A stretch of 64,000 nucleotides of DNA from Martinezella rhizogenes (lineage in GTDB: Bacteria; Pseudomonadota; Alphaproteobacteria; Rhizobiales; Rhizobiaceae), in contig NZ_JAPYZZ010000002.1 in assembly GCF_027460065.1 (NCBI RefSeq), forward strand, positions 124,001 to 188,000, in the 5' to 3' direction. Positions 52,331-62,307 of this stretch are shown in pieces; within the stretch, counting starts at the first letter, position 1, and each line of letters opens with the position of its first letter. The position numbers and the translations under genes are program-made. The notes below the pieces were generated by a model that saw only the letters and a list, made by a program, of their open reading frames with translations, was not told where the DNA came from and made no database searches.

Positions 52331-53386
52331 TTGGATACGCAGCATGTTAAGAAAGATATAGAGTTTTTGGGGAATTGCGGAGATAACATCCGCAACGATT
52401 CAAGAACGCGTGAAATATACTATAGAATTAAGGACGAAAGAAACCAGGCACGGGCAGAAGAGCGGGCTGCGTCCCCTCAGGATAACCTGAAGATCTCCAA
52501 CAGTTGGGACAGTGTCAGCAATCTTGGATTGCAGATTATATATTCCGAAAGCAAGGATGTTGAAATATTGGCATGGCTCGCGGAAGCAAGCCTGCGACTG
52601 CGCGGCTTCCATGGACTGCGCGAAATCTACGAGCTTTGTGGTGATCTTTTTTGCAACCACTGGGACTCGTTGCGCTCGATCAGCGATGATAATGACGAGG
52701 AAAAATTTGCACCTTTTGCGGGATTGAATGGCATTGGCAGCGAGGGGACACTTGTTCAGCCGCTCCGGCTCGCGTCATTGATCCCCGGAGGGAAATTCGG
52801 AGAACACAGTCTCTGGGATTTCCAGCTGGCGCAGCGTCCGAACGAGAGCAAACGCCGCGAAGAACTGTACCGGATAGCGTCCGAAGCCGGTGTTGCCGCC
52901 ATGTCTTCCCATCTGGCGGCGGTGAATGCCTGTCTCTCCTCTTTTGACGCCATCACGGCCGTTCTTTCCGAACGTTGCGGCCAGGCCGCCCCCCCGAGTT
53001 CCAATATCCGCAACACGCTTATCGAAGCGGCCGCGGCAATTCGCACGCTGGGTGGGCGCGACCAGGAACCGGCACCGGTAGAACAGGCGCCGCCCATTGC
53101 TGCGGGCACCGATGAAAGCGGGCAGCCGGCCGTGCGGCCATCCCCGGCATCCCCGGAAGGCATATCTTCGCGCGATGAGGCGTTTGAAACTCTTCTTTCG
53201 GTTGCGCGTTACTTTCGCCGAACCGAACCGCACTCACCGATCTCGCTCTCCATCGAAACGCTGGTTCGCAGGGGGCGCATGGATTTTTCGGAACTGCTGG
53301 CGGAGCTTCTGCCGGAAGCGCAGGCCCGTAACGCCGTTCTGACGGCCGCCGGCATCAAACCCGGCGGAGACAATAACGGGAAATAA
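52331..53386 (+). CDS. tssA: TssA (ImpA-type) T6SS assembly protein
   Basis: The 351-residue protein has an N-terminal ImpA domain ([50 protein letters not shown]) and a variable Pro/Ala-rich linker (about 240-280). The C-terminal domain ([29 protein letters not shown]) is of the short TssA type. TssA joins the baseplate and primes sheath growth. The start is TTG with GGGGA about ten bases upstream; no in-frame ATG lies near. It is the first gene of the plus-strand imp operon. Confidence 0.9.
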   Translation: MDTQHVKKDIEFLGNCGDNIRNDSRTREIYYRIKDERNQARAEERAASPQDNLKISNSWDSVSNLGLQIIYSESKDVEILAWLAEASLRLRGFHGLREIYELCGDLFCNHWDSLRSISDDNDEEKFAPFAGLNGIGSEGTLVQPLRLASLIPGGKFGEHSLWDFQLAQRPNESKRREELYRIASEAGVAAMSSHLAAVNACLSSFDAITAVLSERCGQAAPPSSNIRNTLIEAAAAIRTLGGRDQEPAPVEQAPPIAAGTDESGQPAVRPSPASPEGISSRDEAFETLLSVARYFRRTEPHSPISLSIETLVRRGRMDFSELLAELLPEAQARNAVLTAAGIKPGGDNNGK

Positions 53387-53451
53387 GCAACTCGGGGCGA
53401 GACGACGCCCCGCAACAGTCATCCATGCCAAGGGGCATCAAGGAGGTTGAA

Positions 53452-53961
53452 ATGGCAAGTGTACATGAAAAGCTGGAGCGGGTTCGCAAACCACGCGTTC
53501 ACATCAAATACGAAGTCGAAACCGAAGGCGCGATGGTGGTCAAGGAACTGCCTTTCGTGGTCGGCGTGCTCGGTGATTTCTCCGGCAATCCCACCCAGCC
53601 GCTCAAGCCGTTCGGCGAGCGCAAATTCGTTCAGATCGACCGCGACAATTTCGACGAAGTCATGCGCCGCATGACGCCGGGCCTCAACATTTCCGTTGCC
53701 AACACGCTGCAGAAAGACGGCACGGACATGCAGGTCAACCTCAAGTTCGAGAGCATGGACGATTTCGAACCCGGCGCCGTCGTGCAGCAGGTTCCGGCGC
53801 TCAAGGCGCTTCTGGATGCCCGCAACGAGCTGCGTGACCTGCTTTCCAAGGCCGACCGCTCGGAAGATCTGGAGCGGATGCTCGAAGATATTCTGCAGAA
53901 CAAAACCGACCTCGCAACGCTGGTTTCCGAACTGAAGGAAAAGAACGGCGCGAGCGAATAA
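53452..53961 (+). CDS. tssB: TssB, T6SS sheath small subunit
   Basis: The 169-residue TssB/VipA protein forms the contractile sheath with TssC. Visible features are [50 protein letters not shown], and a C-terminal helix [26 protein letters not shown] 53452 follows AAGGAGG; the nine codons upstream in frame are not needed. It is in the same operon as tssA and is followed by two tssC genes. Confidence 0.95.
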   Translation: MASVHEKLERVRKPRVHIKYEVETEGAMVVKELPFVVGVLGDFSGNPTQPLKPFGERKFVQIDRDNFDEVMRRMTPGLNISVANTLQKDGTDMQVNLKFESMDDFEPGAVVQQVPALKALLDARNELRDLLSKADRSEDLERMLEDILQNKTDLATLVSELKEKNGASE

Positions 53962-54054
53962 TCGCCTGTGCGGAGGAGAACCTCCCCGAACGGCCCGTTA
54001 GGGCTTCAACTGTTCAAGCGGCATTTTCAAAGCCGCATGTGGAAGGACTGAAAC

Positions 54055-55536
54055 ATGAGCGCTGAAAGCCTGATGAAAAGCGAAGCACAGGCAACGACCG
54101 CCGAAGACCAGGGACTGCTGTCCAAGGTGGTTTCCGCAACCCGCCAGACCGAACCGGACCGCGCGCAGAACCTCCTGCGCACGCTGACCGATCAGGCGCT
54201 GAAGGGAACGGTCAAATATGACCGCAACCTCACCGTCACCCTCAACCATGCGATTGCCGAGCTGGACCGGACCATTTCCGAACAGCTCGCCGCCATCATG
54301 CAGGCGCCGGAATTCGCCAAGCTGGAAGGCACCTGGCGCGGGCTGAACTATCTCGTCAAGAATTCCGAGACGAGCGTCAACCTCAAGATCCGTGTGATGA
54401 ATGCCGGCAAGCGGGAACTGGCTCGCGATCTGGAAAAGGCCGTCGAATTCGACCAGTCCCGCCTCTTCAAGGCGATCTACGAAGACGAATTCGGCACCCC
54501 CGGCGGCGAGCCGCTCGGCGCCATCATCGGTGACTATGAATTCGACAATTCCTTCGATGACGTGCAGCTGCTGCAGGGCGTCTCGTCGATTGCGGCGGCG
54601 GCTTTCGCACCATTCATCTCCGCTGCCAGCCCGCACATGTTCGGCTTCGAGGATTATCGCGATCTCGCCCGTCCGCGCGATCTGGAGAAGATTTTCGACA
54701 CGGTGGAATATGCCAAGTGGCGCAGCTTCCGCGAAAGCGACGATTCCCGTTTCGTCACGCTCGCCTTGCCGCGTGTACTGGCCCGCATGCCCTATGGTCC
54801 GAAGACGAACCCCATCGATGATTTCGCCTATGACGAAACCAGGGGTGCGGTGAATGGCGACCTGCAGCATGACGAATATTGCTGGATGAACGCCGCCTAT
54901 GTCATGGGCACCAAGCTGACCGACGCTTTTGTAAAGAGCGGCTGGTGCACGGCGATCCGTGGCGCGGAAAATGGCGGCCGGGTTGAAAACCTGCCCATGC
55001 ATGTCTTCTCCAGCGACGACGGCGATCTCGACCTGAAATGCCCGACCGAAGTCGGCATTACCGACCGCCGCGATGCGGAACTCGGCAAGCTCGGCTTCCT
55101 GCCGCTCTGCCACTACAAGAACACGGATTATGCGGTGTTCTTCGGTGCCCAGACCGCGCACAAGCCGAAGCTTTACGACAAACCGGAAGCCACGGCCAAC
55201 GCCGCCGTCTCGGCCCGCCTGCCCTACATCATGGCCACCTCGCGCTTCGCGCATTATCTCAAGGTCATGGGCCGCGACAAGATCGGCTCCTTCATGGAAG
55301 CGTCCGATTGCGAAGTCTGGCTCAACCGCTGGATCGCCAACTACGTCAACGCCAATGACGAGGCGGGCGAAGAAAGCCGGGCGAAATATCCGCTGCGCGA
55401 TGCCAAGGTGACCGTGCAGGAAGTGCCCGGCAAACCCGGCGCCTATAATGCGGTCGCATGGATGCGGCCCTGGTTGCAGATGGAAGAACTGACGACCTCG
55501 CTGCGCATGGTCGCCCGTATTCCGTCCAAGAACTGA
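54055..55536 (+). CDS. tssC41: TssC (TssC41-type), sheath large subunit
   Basis: The 493-residue TssC/VipB protein is the main sheath subunit that pairs with TssB. Typical stretches are LEGTWRGLNYLVKNSETSVNLKIRVMNA, YEDEFGTPGGEPLGAIIGDYEF, MATSRFAHYLKVMGRDKIGSFM, and a C-terminal PGAYNAVAWMRPWLQMEELTTSLRMVARIP. By order after tssB and by sequence completeness it corresponds to the paralogue called TssC41, reported essential for secretion in A. tumefaciens. Confidence 0.93.
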   Translation: MSAESLMKSEAQATTAEDQGLLSKVVSATRQTEPDRAQNLLRTLTDQALKGTVKYDRNLTVTLNHAIAELDRTISEQLAAIMQAPEFAKLEGTWRGLNYLVKNSETSVNLKIRVMNAGKRELARDLEKAVEFDQSRLFKAIYEDEFGTPGGEPLGAIIGDYEFDNSFDDVQLLQGVSSIAAAAFAPFISAASPHMFGFEDYRDLARPRDLEKIFDTVEYAKWRSFRESDDSRFVTLALPRVLARMPYGPKTNPIDDFAYDETRGAVNGDLQHDEYCWMNAAYVMGTKLTDAFVKSGWCTAIRGAENGGRVENLPMHVFSSDDGDLDLKCPTEVGITDRRDAELGKLGFLPLCHYKNTDYAVFFGAQTAHKPKLYDKPEATANAAVSARLPYIMATSRFAHYLKVMGRDKIGSFMEASDCEVWLNRWIANYVNANDEAGEESRAKYPLRDAKVTVQEVPGKPGAYNAVAWMRPWLQMEELTTSLRMVARIPSKN

Positions 55537-55543
55537 GCCCGGA

Positions 55544-55565
55544 CCGGGGTGGTCCGCCACCCCGG
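55544..55565. other. Strong stem-loop between the two tssC genes
   Basis: CCGGGGTGG (55544-55552) pairs perfectly with CCACCCCGG (55557-55565) around a TCCG tetraloop, 7 bases after the tssC41 stop. No T-run follows. It could protect the tssB-tssC41 message from 3' decay and so lower tssC40 and later genes relative to the sheath genes. Confidence 0.65.
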
Positions 55566-55591
55566 CCCCGTTCATCACCCGGAGCCCGCTC

Positions 55592-56986
55592 ATGGCGCAT
55601 CTGTCCTTTCCGGACGCCCGCATTTTCGCCGACCAGCTCATCGCCCTCATCGACGATGCGCTGACCGGTCAGGTGAACGCCATTCTCCATCACCCTGATT
55701 TTCAGGCGATGGAGGCGAGATGGCGCGGGCTTGCCATGGTCGTGCGCGAGGCGGGCCGCAGCACCGACGTGAAGGTGAAACTGCTGAACGCCAGCTGGCG
55801 TGACCTTGCCCGGAACACGGAGCGCGCCACCGACTTCGACCAGAGCCATCTTTTCGAAGTCGTCTATAACCGCGAATTCGGCATGCCCGGCGGCGAACCG
55901 GTGGGACTGATGATCGGTGACTACGCCTTTTCTCCCGATGATCTTCAGGGTGCAGATTCCATCACCACGCTGTCGCAGATCGGGATGGTGGCCGCTGCGG
56001 CCTTCTGCCCTTTCGTGGCGGCGGCGGCACCTTCCGCCGTCGGCCTGCAGGATTTTTCCGAACTCAGCCGGGTTCACGACTTTTCCTCGCTGAAGCAGGA
56101 TAAATCGCGGCTTCGCTGGAATGCGCTTCGCGCGCGCGATGATTCCCGCTTCGTCGGCCTTGTCGCGCCGCGTGTTTTGCTGCGCTCTCCCTACAGGCCC
56201 TATGCGCGTGAACGGGATGATGGATTTCCGTTCCGCGAACATGTGGCCGAAAGTGGCGATACACTCCTTTGGGGCAACGCCGCCTTCGCCTTTGCAACGG
56301 TGGTCGTGCGCAACTTCGTCGATTCCGGCTGGTTTGCGGATCTGCGCGGTGTGACACAGGACGCCGTGGATGGCGGCATGCTCTCGCCCCGGCAATTGCC
56401 GCCGTTCGATCTTGGCATCGAGAGCAACGGCCTTTCCGCCCAGCCGCCCGTCGAGGTACAACTGACGACGGGACAGGAACAGCAGTTTTCCGATCTCGGC
56501 ATCGTGCCCGTCTCCACCACCTATCTTTCCGGCATGGCGATCTTCAACGCCAACCAGTCCCTGCATGCGCCCGGCCATTATTCAACCGAAGCGGCGAGGC
56601 AGAACGCCCGCCTTGCCGCCATGCTGCAATATGTGCTGTGCGCTTCCCGGTTCTCGCATTATCTCAAAGTCATCATGCGTGATGACATCGGCCAGCTGAG
56701 CGACGCCTCGACGATCGAGCGCAAACTGGAAAGCTGGCTATCCTCCTACACGCTCGGCAATGACGATGCGGAAGCGTCGTTGCGCACGCGCTATCCGCTG
56801 CGCTCTGCCGGGATCAATGTCTTCGAGGTTCCCGGCAAGCCCGGAACATTCTCCTGCACCGTGCGCCTCCAGCCGCATTTCCAGCTCGATGACGTCTCCA
56901 CGAGCTTCCACCTCATTGCCGAAACCATGATACCGGCCACTGCCGCATCCCGGTCTTCCGCCGAGCCGCAAAGGATATCCGCATGA
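55592..56986 (+). CDS. tssC40: TssC paralogue (TssC40-type)
   Basis: The 464-residue second TssC homologue has the same core landmarks as its neighbour (WRGLAMVVREAGRSTDVKVKLLNAS, NREFGMPGGEPVGLMIGDYAF, CASRFSHYLKVIMRDDIGQL, PGTFSCTVRLQPHFQLDDVSTSFHLIAE) but is clearly diverged. It corresponds to TssC40, which is described alongside TssC41 in A. tumefaciens. Two TssC genes may reflect a baseplate-proximal or regulatory variant. Its end overlaps tagJ as ATGA. Confidence 0.92.
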   Translation: MAHLSFPDARIFADQLIALIDDALTGQVNAILHHPDFQAMEARWRGLAMVVREAGRSTDVKVKLLNASWRDLARNTERATDFDQSHLFEVVYNREFGMPGGEPVGLMIGDYAFSPDDLQGADSITTLSQIGMVAAAAFCPFVAAAAPSAVGLQDFSELSRVHDFSSLKQDKSRLRWNALRARDDSRFVGLVAPRVLLRSPYRPYARERDDGFPFREHVAESGDTLLWGNAAFAFATVVVRNFVDSGWFADLRGVTQDAVDGGMLSPRQLPPFDLGIESNGLSAQPPVEVQLTTGQEQQFSDLGIVPVSTTYLSGMAIFNANQSLHAPGHYSTEAARQNARLAAMLQYVLCASRFSHYLKVIMRDDIGQLSDASTIERKLESWLSSYTLGNDDAEASLRTRYPLRSAGINVFEVPGKPGTFSCTVRLQPHFQLDDVSTSFHLIAETMIPATAASRSSAEPQRISA

Positions 56987-57807
56987 CGCTGCGCGACGAT
57001 ATTTCCCGCCTCCTTGATGACAACCAGCTGCAAGACGCAATAGAGCTCGCGCGGGACCATGTGAAAGCCAGGCCGACCGACAAGGATGGCCGCCATTTCT
57101 ACATCGACCTGCTGGTGCTTGCCGGCGACTATGAAAAGGCCGATGCACAGTGCAATCTGGCCGCAACATTTTCGCCGCAGGACAGCGTCGGCTTTTCCCT
57201 CTTTCGCCACCAGCTGCGCGCCATGGCCGCACGCAATGCGTGGTTCGAGAACGGTGCGGTGCCGGATTTCCCCGGCGGCCCCTCCGAGCTCGACCAGCTG
57301 GCCATCCGCGCGAATATTGCCGCTCGCAGCGGCGACGCGGATACCGCCAGAACCGCACTGGCTGAACTCGACGAAAAACGCGGCAATGTGCCGATCGGCC
57401 ACGATGGCAGGAGCGCCGGTGACATCCGCGATCTGGACGACAGGATTCCGCATGCGCTGGAGGTCCTGACCAATGGCGGCCGCTACCTCTGGATCGATTA
57501 CGGGCGCATCGAGAGTCTCAGCATCGACCCCATGAGCCGCCCGCGCGATCTCGCTTTTCGTGGTGCCGAACTGACGCTGCGTGACGGCGCGGTCGCATCC
57601 GTGCTGCTTCCGGCGATCTATCACGGCCCGGGAGATGATGTCGGACTCCTTCTCGGCCGGGAAACCCGCTGGAGCGGAGGCGACCAGCCGCTGGCGACCG
57701 GCTTCGGCCAACGCTGCCTGCTGATTGGCGACGATGTGGTGCCTTTCCACGAGATCGGCGCGCTTTCCGCGCTCTCCGACGAAGAGAGGCAGGTCGCCCG
57801 TGGTTGA
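56983..57807 (+). CDS. tagJ: TagJ (ImpE), T6SS accessory protein
   Basis: The 274-residue ImpE-family protein has an N-terminal TPR-like helical part (LRDDISRLLDDNQLQDAIELARDHVKARPTDKDGRHFYIDLLVLAGDYEKADAQ) and a C-terminal alpha/beta part (GGRYLWIDYGRIESLSIDPMSRPRDLAFRGAEL). TagJ binds the sheath protein TssB and modulates ClpV-driven disassembly in other bacteria. It overlaps tssC40 by 4 bases and tssE by 8 bases. Confidence 0.9.
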   Translation: MTLRDDISRLLDDNQLQDAIELARDHVKARPTDKDGRHFYIDLLVLAGDYEKADAQCNLAATFSPQDSVGFSLFRHQLRAMAARNAWFENGAVPDFPGGPSELDQLAIRANIAARSGDADTARTALAELDEKRGNVPIGHDGRSAGDIRDLDDRIPHALEVLTNGGRYLWIDYGRIESLSIDPMSRPRDLAFRGAELTLRDGAVASVLLPAIYHGPGDDVGLLLGRETRWSGGDQPLATGFGQRCLLIGDDVVPFHEIGALSALSDEERQVARG

Positions 57808-58309
57808 TCCGCTCGAGCAATATCGCGCACGGCAAAGGACGCTGTCGCGCTCCGTTCTGGACCGGCTGCTCGATGACGCACCGGATGCGGAAACGGACAC
57901 GCTTGTCAGCCTGAAGGATCAGGCCAGCGAGATGCGCGAGGTGATCCGCCGCGATCTCGAGGCATTGCTCAATACCCGCCGTAACCCCGCCGGCCCGCCG
58001 GCCGCGTTGAAGGAATTGGCAGATGCGCTGGTGAGCTATGGCGTGGACGGCATTCTTTCGGCCAATCTCGTGACGGATGCCTCCAAGGCGCAGCTCGCAC
58101 GCAGCATCGAGCGGCGGATTTCCCTGTTCGAAACCCGCCTTGCCGATGTGCATGTGACCATCCTGAAGAACCGCACGGATGGCGACCGGGCGCTTCGCAT
58201 GCGCATACAGGCAAGCTTCCGTCTTCAGGAAGGCATGCCGCCGATCAGCTTTGAATCCCGGATCGATCCGTCCACGCAACGTTTCCTGGTGGAGGCGACG
58301 AATGGCTGA
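57800..58309 (+). CDS. tssE: TssE, gp25-like baseplate protein
   Basis: The 169-residue protein carries the gp25/TssE baseplate fold (MREVIRRDLEALLNTRRNPAGPPAALKELADALVSYGVDGI; IERRISLFETRLADVHVTIL). The start is GTG 57800, overlapping the tagJ stop by 8 bases; the longer open frame upstream lies inside tagJ. It is part of the TssEFGK baseplate. Its stop overlaps tssF by 8 bases. Confidence 0.92.
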   Translation: MVDPLEQYRARQRTLSRSVLDRLLDDAPDAETDTLVSLKDQASEMREVIRRDLEALLNTRRNPAGPPAALKELADALVSYGVDGILSANLVTDASKAQLARSIERRISLFETRLADVHVTILKNRTDGDRALRMRIQASFRLQEGMPPISFESRIDPSTQRFLVEATNG

Positions 58310-60083
58310 CGGCTTCCTCGAAAAATACAATGACGAGCTTTTCGCGCTGCGAAAACGCGCATCCCGCTTTGCGGCGGCGTTTCCGAAGATCGCCGGCAGG
58401 CTGCGCATGACCGGCGATGTCGCCGACGATCCGCATGTCGAGCGGCTGATCCAGAGCTTTGCCTATTCCGCCGCCCGCGTGCGCCAGAAACTGGATGACG
58501 AATTTCCGGAACTGTCGGACAGCCTGCTGGAAACGCTCTATCCGCATTATCTTGCGCCGATCCCGTCCATGAGCGTCGTGCAATTCGCTCCGAGCCCGGC
58601 TCTGGCGACCGTCCAGACGCTTGCCCGTCACAGCGAAATCCTCGCCGAACCGGTGGGCGGCGAAAGCTGCCGTTTCCGCACCACGCAGGAGGTGGAGATC
58701 GCGCCACTGCAGATCGCAGCAGCGACGCTTGCCGGCCAGCCGATCGATGCGCCTTTTTCGGCATCCTTTGCCGGCACGGCCAGCTGCCTGCGGCTTTCGT
58801 TGCGCAGCACGGCACCGCGCGGCGGCACATTCCCGGAAATGGGACTGACGAAACTCCAGATATTCCTGTCCGCCGCATGGCAGCAGGCGACAGCACTTTA
58901 CGAGCTTTTGACCAACCATTGCGTCGGCATGGCGCTTGCCCGTCATTCCGAGGACAAGGAAGCCATCTTCCTGCCGGCCGGCAATCTCAGGCCTTCCGGC
59001 TTCACCCGCGATCAGGCCATGCTGCCCTATCCGGCCAACAGCTTTGACGGATACCGGCTTCTCACCGAATTCTTCGCGCTGCCACAGAAGTTTCTCTTTC
59101 TCGATATTGACGGGCTGCACAGATGGAGCGGCGGTGATTGCGAGCTTTATATCTACCTGGATGCCGCCGATGCGCAGCTTGAGCGCATGGTGTCGGTCAA
59201 GGATTTCGTGCTGAACGCCTCTCCGATCATCAACCTCTTCAAGCAAAGCTGCGAACCGCTCAGCCTGGATGGAACCCGGACCGAATACCGCCTGCTGCCG
59301 GATGCACGGCGGCAGCGGACCCGTGAGATATACGCGGTCGAAAACGTCCAGCTGACCAGCCGTTCCGGGCAGAGCGAGAAAACCTCTCCCTTCTTCGGCC
59401 GCACCCAGCGCAACAATGGTGCGAATGTGTTCTGGCAGATCCAGCGGCGCTTCGACGACGACGGCTCATCCGATACCGACATCGCCTTCGTGGACGAAAA
59501 GCGCGGACCGCTGGGGCCGCTTGACGTGGTGGCGAGCATCGACACGCTCTGTATCAACCGCGAGCTGCCGAGCCAGCTTCCGTTTGGCGGCGGGCATCCC
59601 TTCCTGCAGCTTTCGACCGGCAATGAAGCGGTGAAATCGGTCCATGCGCTGATGCCGCCGACGGCGGCGATCCGCGTCAACGAACGCTCGGCGCGCGAGT
59701 GGCGGCTGATATCGCATCTTCTGCTCAACCATCTTTCCCTCACCGATAGCGGCGGCGCACCGCTGAAGGATATTCTGTCGCTTTATTCCTTCCGGGACAG
59801 CCCGGAAACCCGGCAGCTCGTGGAGGCGATCAGCAAGGTCGAAGCGCAGAATTCCCACGCCCGCATCGGCGCAACGATGGTACCCGGCACCGACATAACC
59901 GTGGAGTTCGATCCCGCGCTGATAGCACGGCCTGCGGCATTTGTATTCGCCGGCGTCCTCAACCATTTCTTCGGGCTTTACACCTCGATCAACAGCTTCA
60001 CGCGGCTGACGGCGACGATGCGTGGCCATTCCAAACCAATTGCCCGCTGGCCGGCCCGCGCCGCTGACCGGCCGTTGCTCTAG
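58302..60083 (+). CDS. tssF: TssF baseplate protein
   Basis: The 593-residue protein of the VCA0110/TssF family opens with the diagnostic FLEKYNDELFALRKRASRFAAAFPKIAGRLRM and VERLIQSFAYSAARVRQKLDDEFPELSDSLLETLYPHYLAPIPSM. Length is standard. TssF forms the baseplate wedge with TssG, TssE and TssK. I chose ATG 58302, preceded by GGAGGCGACGA, over the longer frame inside tssE. Confidence 0.95.
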   Translation: MADGFLEKYNDELFALRKRASRFAAAFPKIAGRLRMTGDVADDPHVERLIQSFAYSAARVRQKLDDEFPELSDSLLETLYPHYLAPIPSMSVVQFAPSPALATVQTLARHSEILAEPVGGESCRFRTTQEVEIAPLQIAAATLAGQPIDAPFSASFAGTASCLRLSLRSTAPRGGTFPEMGLTKLQIFLSAAWQQATALYELLTNHCVGMALARHSEDKEAIFLPAGNLRPSGFTRDQAMLPYPANSFDGYRLLTEFFALPQKFLFLDIDGLHRWSGGDCELYIYLDAADAQLERMVSVKDFVLNASPIINLFKQSCEPLSLDGTRTEYRLLPDARRQRTREIYAVENVQLTSRSGQSEKTSPFFGRTQRNNGANVFWQIQRRFDDDGSSDTDIAFVDEKRGPLGPLDVVASIDTLCINRELPSQLPFGGGHPFLQLSTGNEAVKSVHALMPPTAAIRVNERSAREWRLISHLLLNHLSLTDSGGAPLKDILSLYSFRDSPETRQLVEAISKVEAQNSHARIGATMVPGTDITVEFDPALIARPAAFVFAGVLNHFFGLYTSINSFTRLTATMRGHSKPIARWPARAADRPLL

Positions 60084-60092
60084 GAGATCGGG

Positions 60093-61097
60093 ATGGACCA
60101 GCAAATGCCAACCATGAAAGACCGGCAGGCCGCGCTTCTCAGCGACGATCCCGGCCGTTTTGAACCTGCCACCGCTTTTCGCGTCGCCCAATTCGTCGCG
60201 GCAGATGACGGGGTCGTCATCGGTGCGCATGGCGGCACACAGCCAACGCCGCTCGCGGTCAGCGGTTTTAATCACAAGCGCGGCCATGCCGAACTGAAAT
60301 CCGCCTTCGCCCCGATCGTCGGGCCGCTTGGCTCGCTGCCGCCGGCCTATGGCGAATTGCTGCAACGGGAAGAACGCAATCGTTCCGGGCCGCTCGCAAG
60401 CTTCTTTAATCTGTTCGCGGCAAGGTTCAGCGAGCTTTTCGTCTCCGCAACGGAGAAATATCGCCTCGCAAGAGGCCTGCGCTGGTCGGCCAGGGAACAG
60501 GACAATGGCTTTCGCAAAACCCTGCTGGCGCTGACGGGGTTCAGGACGACGGGACTGGTGCAGAAGGCCGGCGTTGCCGAAGACACGCTTCTGCGTTTCA
60601 GCGGGCTGTTGGCCAGCCGCAACCGCAATGTCAGCGCGCTCACCTCCATGTTGTGCGAGTTTACCGCGCTTCCGGTTACGGTCGAACAGTTTCGGCGGCG
60701 CTGGGTGGCTTTGCCGCTTCACGAACAAAGCCAACTCGGGCAAGCCTCCGGACTGAGGCTGGGGCAGAACACGACGGCAGGAAGCGCTGTCGAAGATATG
60801 AGCGGCGGCTTCCGGGTCGTGATCGGCCCCGTCGGCTATGCCGATTATCTGGCCTTGACGCCCGGATCGAAACGACTTGCGGAAATATTCGCGCTGACGC
60901 GTCTGTTCGTTGGCAGCGCGCTGCATTTCGATGTGCAGGTGATCCTGAAAAAGGAGGACATTCCCTTTTGCCGCCTCGGCCAGTCCGACGCGCCCGCCCG
61001 TCTCGGCTGGAACAGCTGGGCTCGCGTGGCACCCGCAGAAAAAGACAGCGCCGACGCTGTAGTGACCGAGCGGGAAGGCTCGGCGATTTCCGTGTGA
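60093..61097 (+). CDS. tssG: TssG baseplate protein
   Basis: The 334-residue TssG/VCA0111-family protein has FEPATAFRVAQFVAADDG, AFAPIVGPLGSLPPAYGELLQREERNRSGPLASFFNLFAARFSELF, GLLASRNRNVSALTSMLCEFTALPVTVEQF and FRVVIGPVGYADYLALTPGS. It is wrapped by TssF in the wedge complex. It starts 9 bases after tssF with GGAG upstream and is 10 bases before fha. Confidence 0.94.
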   Translation: MDQQMPTMKDRQAALLSDDPGRFEPATAFRVAQFVAADDGVVIGAHGGTQPTPLAVSGFNHKRGHAELKSAFAPIVGPLGSLPPAYGELLQREERNRSGPLASFFNLFAARFSELFVSATEKYRLARGLRWSAREQDNGFRKTLLALTGFRTTGLVQKAGVAEDTLLRFSGLLASRNRNVSALTSMLCEFTALPVTVEQFRRRWVALPLHEQSQLGQASGLRLGQNTTAGSAVEDMSGGFRVVIGPVGYADYLALTPGSKRLAEIFALTRLFVGSALHFDVQVILKKEDIPFCRLGQSDAPARLGWNSWARVAPAEKDSADAVVTEREGSAISV

Positions 61098-61107
61098 GGG
61101 CCAGGAC

Positions 61108-62307
61108 ATGAAGCTTGCACTCAAGGACACACGGAACATCGGGGCGGGAAAAGCCGGCCAGTGGAGCTTCGAGCGGGGCCGCCGCGCAATTGGTCGGTCT
61201 CGTGATTGCGACTGGCAGATCGATGACAACGAGCGGCGCGTTTCCAAGCTGCATTGCACGCTGAGCCGCGATGGCGAAGGTTTCATCATCCTTGACCAGA
61301 GCGCAAATGGCACGCTGGTCGATGGCCACCTGTTGCTTGAGGGCGAAAGCGCGCGTCTTCGGGACGGTTCGCAGATCAATATCGGCGGACAGATTTTCGA
61401 GGTCGCCATCAGCGGCAATGCGGAGCTTGATTTTTCCGATCCCGACGCCTCGTTGAAGATGAGTGACGAGCCGCTGACCATTTCGGCGATCCTTGCCGAT
61501 ATCGCCCCGAACGGCCGTTCGGCCGGCGGCCTGCTGGGCAACACCGCCACCGCCGATGACTGGCCGGAAACACGGCGCGAGGGCCCGGGCCGCAAGGCGA
61601 AGTCCATTTCGCGCAACGTCGAGATCGGCTGGAACGAACCGCCCTCGGCACAGGGAATCGGCACTGTTCTGCCTGATGACTGGGATGCAGAGCCTGCTGC
61701 AAGCAGTGAACACGAGCACACCGATGCGCTGAACACGCCGGTCATGATCTCACGTCCGGTCTCGGCTCCGCATGTCGGGGATTTCGACAGCGTTTTCCCG
61801 GATGCGGACGAAGACCCGAGCCGGCAGGACAGATTGCCCGCGAACACGGCTACCGTACAGGAAATCGGCGATCTTCTGACGGCATTGGAAAGGGAAAGTG
61901 CCGATTGCATGGCCATTCTCGACATAGAGAGCGATCATGCCGGCCAAGGCCCGGTACCATCCCTCAGCGAGCGGATGGGAACGCTCATTGGCCAGCAACG
62001 GCGTCTTGCCGCCGCGCTCGAAACCCTGATGCACAGCTGCACGCAGAAACTCGAGCCCCGGCTTCTTGAGGCCGCTGTCGATGCCGGCAACGATTTTCGC
62101 GCGAAGATCGGGCGCAGGGACTGGCGGGGGCTGGTCATGAAGACCGACTACTGGTCGGCTTACAAAAAACAATTCGAAGAAAACGGCCGTCCATTGCCGG
62201 TCAGGCAGTTCCTCCAGCGGGCGGCGCGTGGTGAAGCCGCGCCCGCACGGGAGACTGACGCGGCCACGGCCGATGCCAAGGGGGTAAACAACCACGATGA
62301 GACATGA
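61108..62307 (+). CDS. fha: Fha (TagH), FHA-domain T6SS regulator
   Basis: The 399-residue protein has an N-terminal forkhead-associated domain (residues 20-100): phosphothreonine-binding Arg30 in AIGRSRDCDW, Ser46 and His49 in RRVSKLHCTL, and Asn/Gly in QSANGTLVDG. A long disordered middle follows, then a conserved C-terminal helical domain (DWRGLVMKTDYWSAYKKQFEENG). In A. tumefaciens Fha binds TssL phosphorylated at Thr14 and so switches secretion on. Its 3' end overlaps tssK by 11 bases. Confidence 0.92.
   Translation: MKLALKDTRNIGAGKAGQWSFERGRRAIGRSRDCDWQIDDNERRVSKLHCTLSRDGEGFIILDQSANGTLVDGHLLLEGESARLRDGSQINIGGQIFEVAISGNAELDFSDPDASLKMSDEPLTISAILADIAPNGRSAGGLLGNTATADDWPETRREGPGRKAKSISRNVEIGWNEPPSAQGIGTVLPDDWDAEPAASSEHEHTDALNTPVMISRPVSAPHVGDFDSVFPDADEDPSRQDRLPANTATVQEIGDLLTALERESADCMAILDIESDHAGQGPVPSLSERMGTLIGQQRRLAAALETLMHSCTQKLEPRLLEAAVDAGNDFRAKIGRRDWRGLVMKTDYWSAYKKQFEENGRPLPVRQFLQRAARGEAAPARETDAATADAKGVNNHDET

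Noticed and set aside
59466..61925. 819-codon open frame on the minus strand across tssF, tssG and fha
   Set aside because: It is antisense to three genes with clear families and overlapping starts, has low-complexity composition and no ribosome site. Long antisense frames are common in GC-rich DNA.
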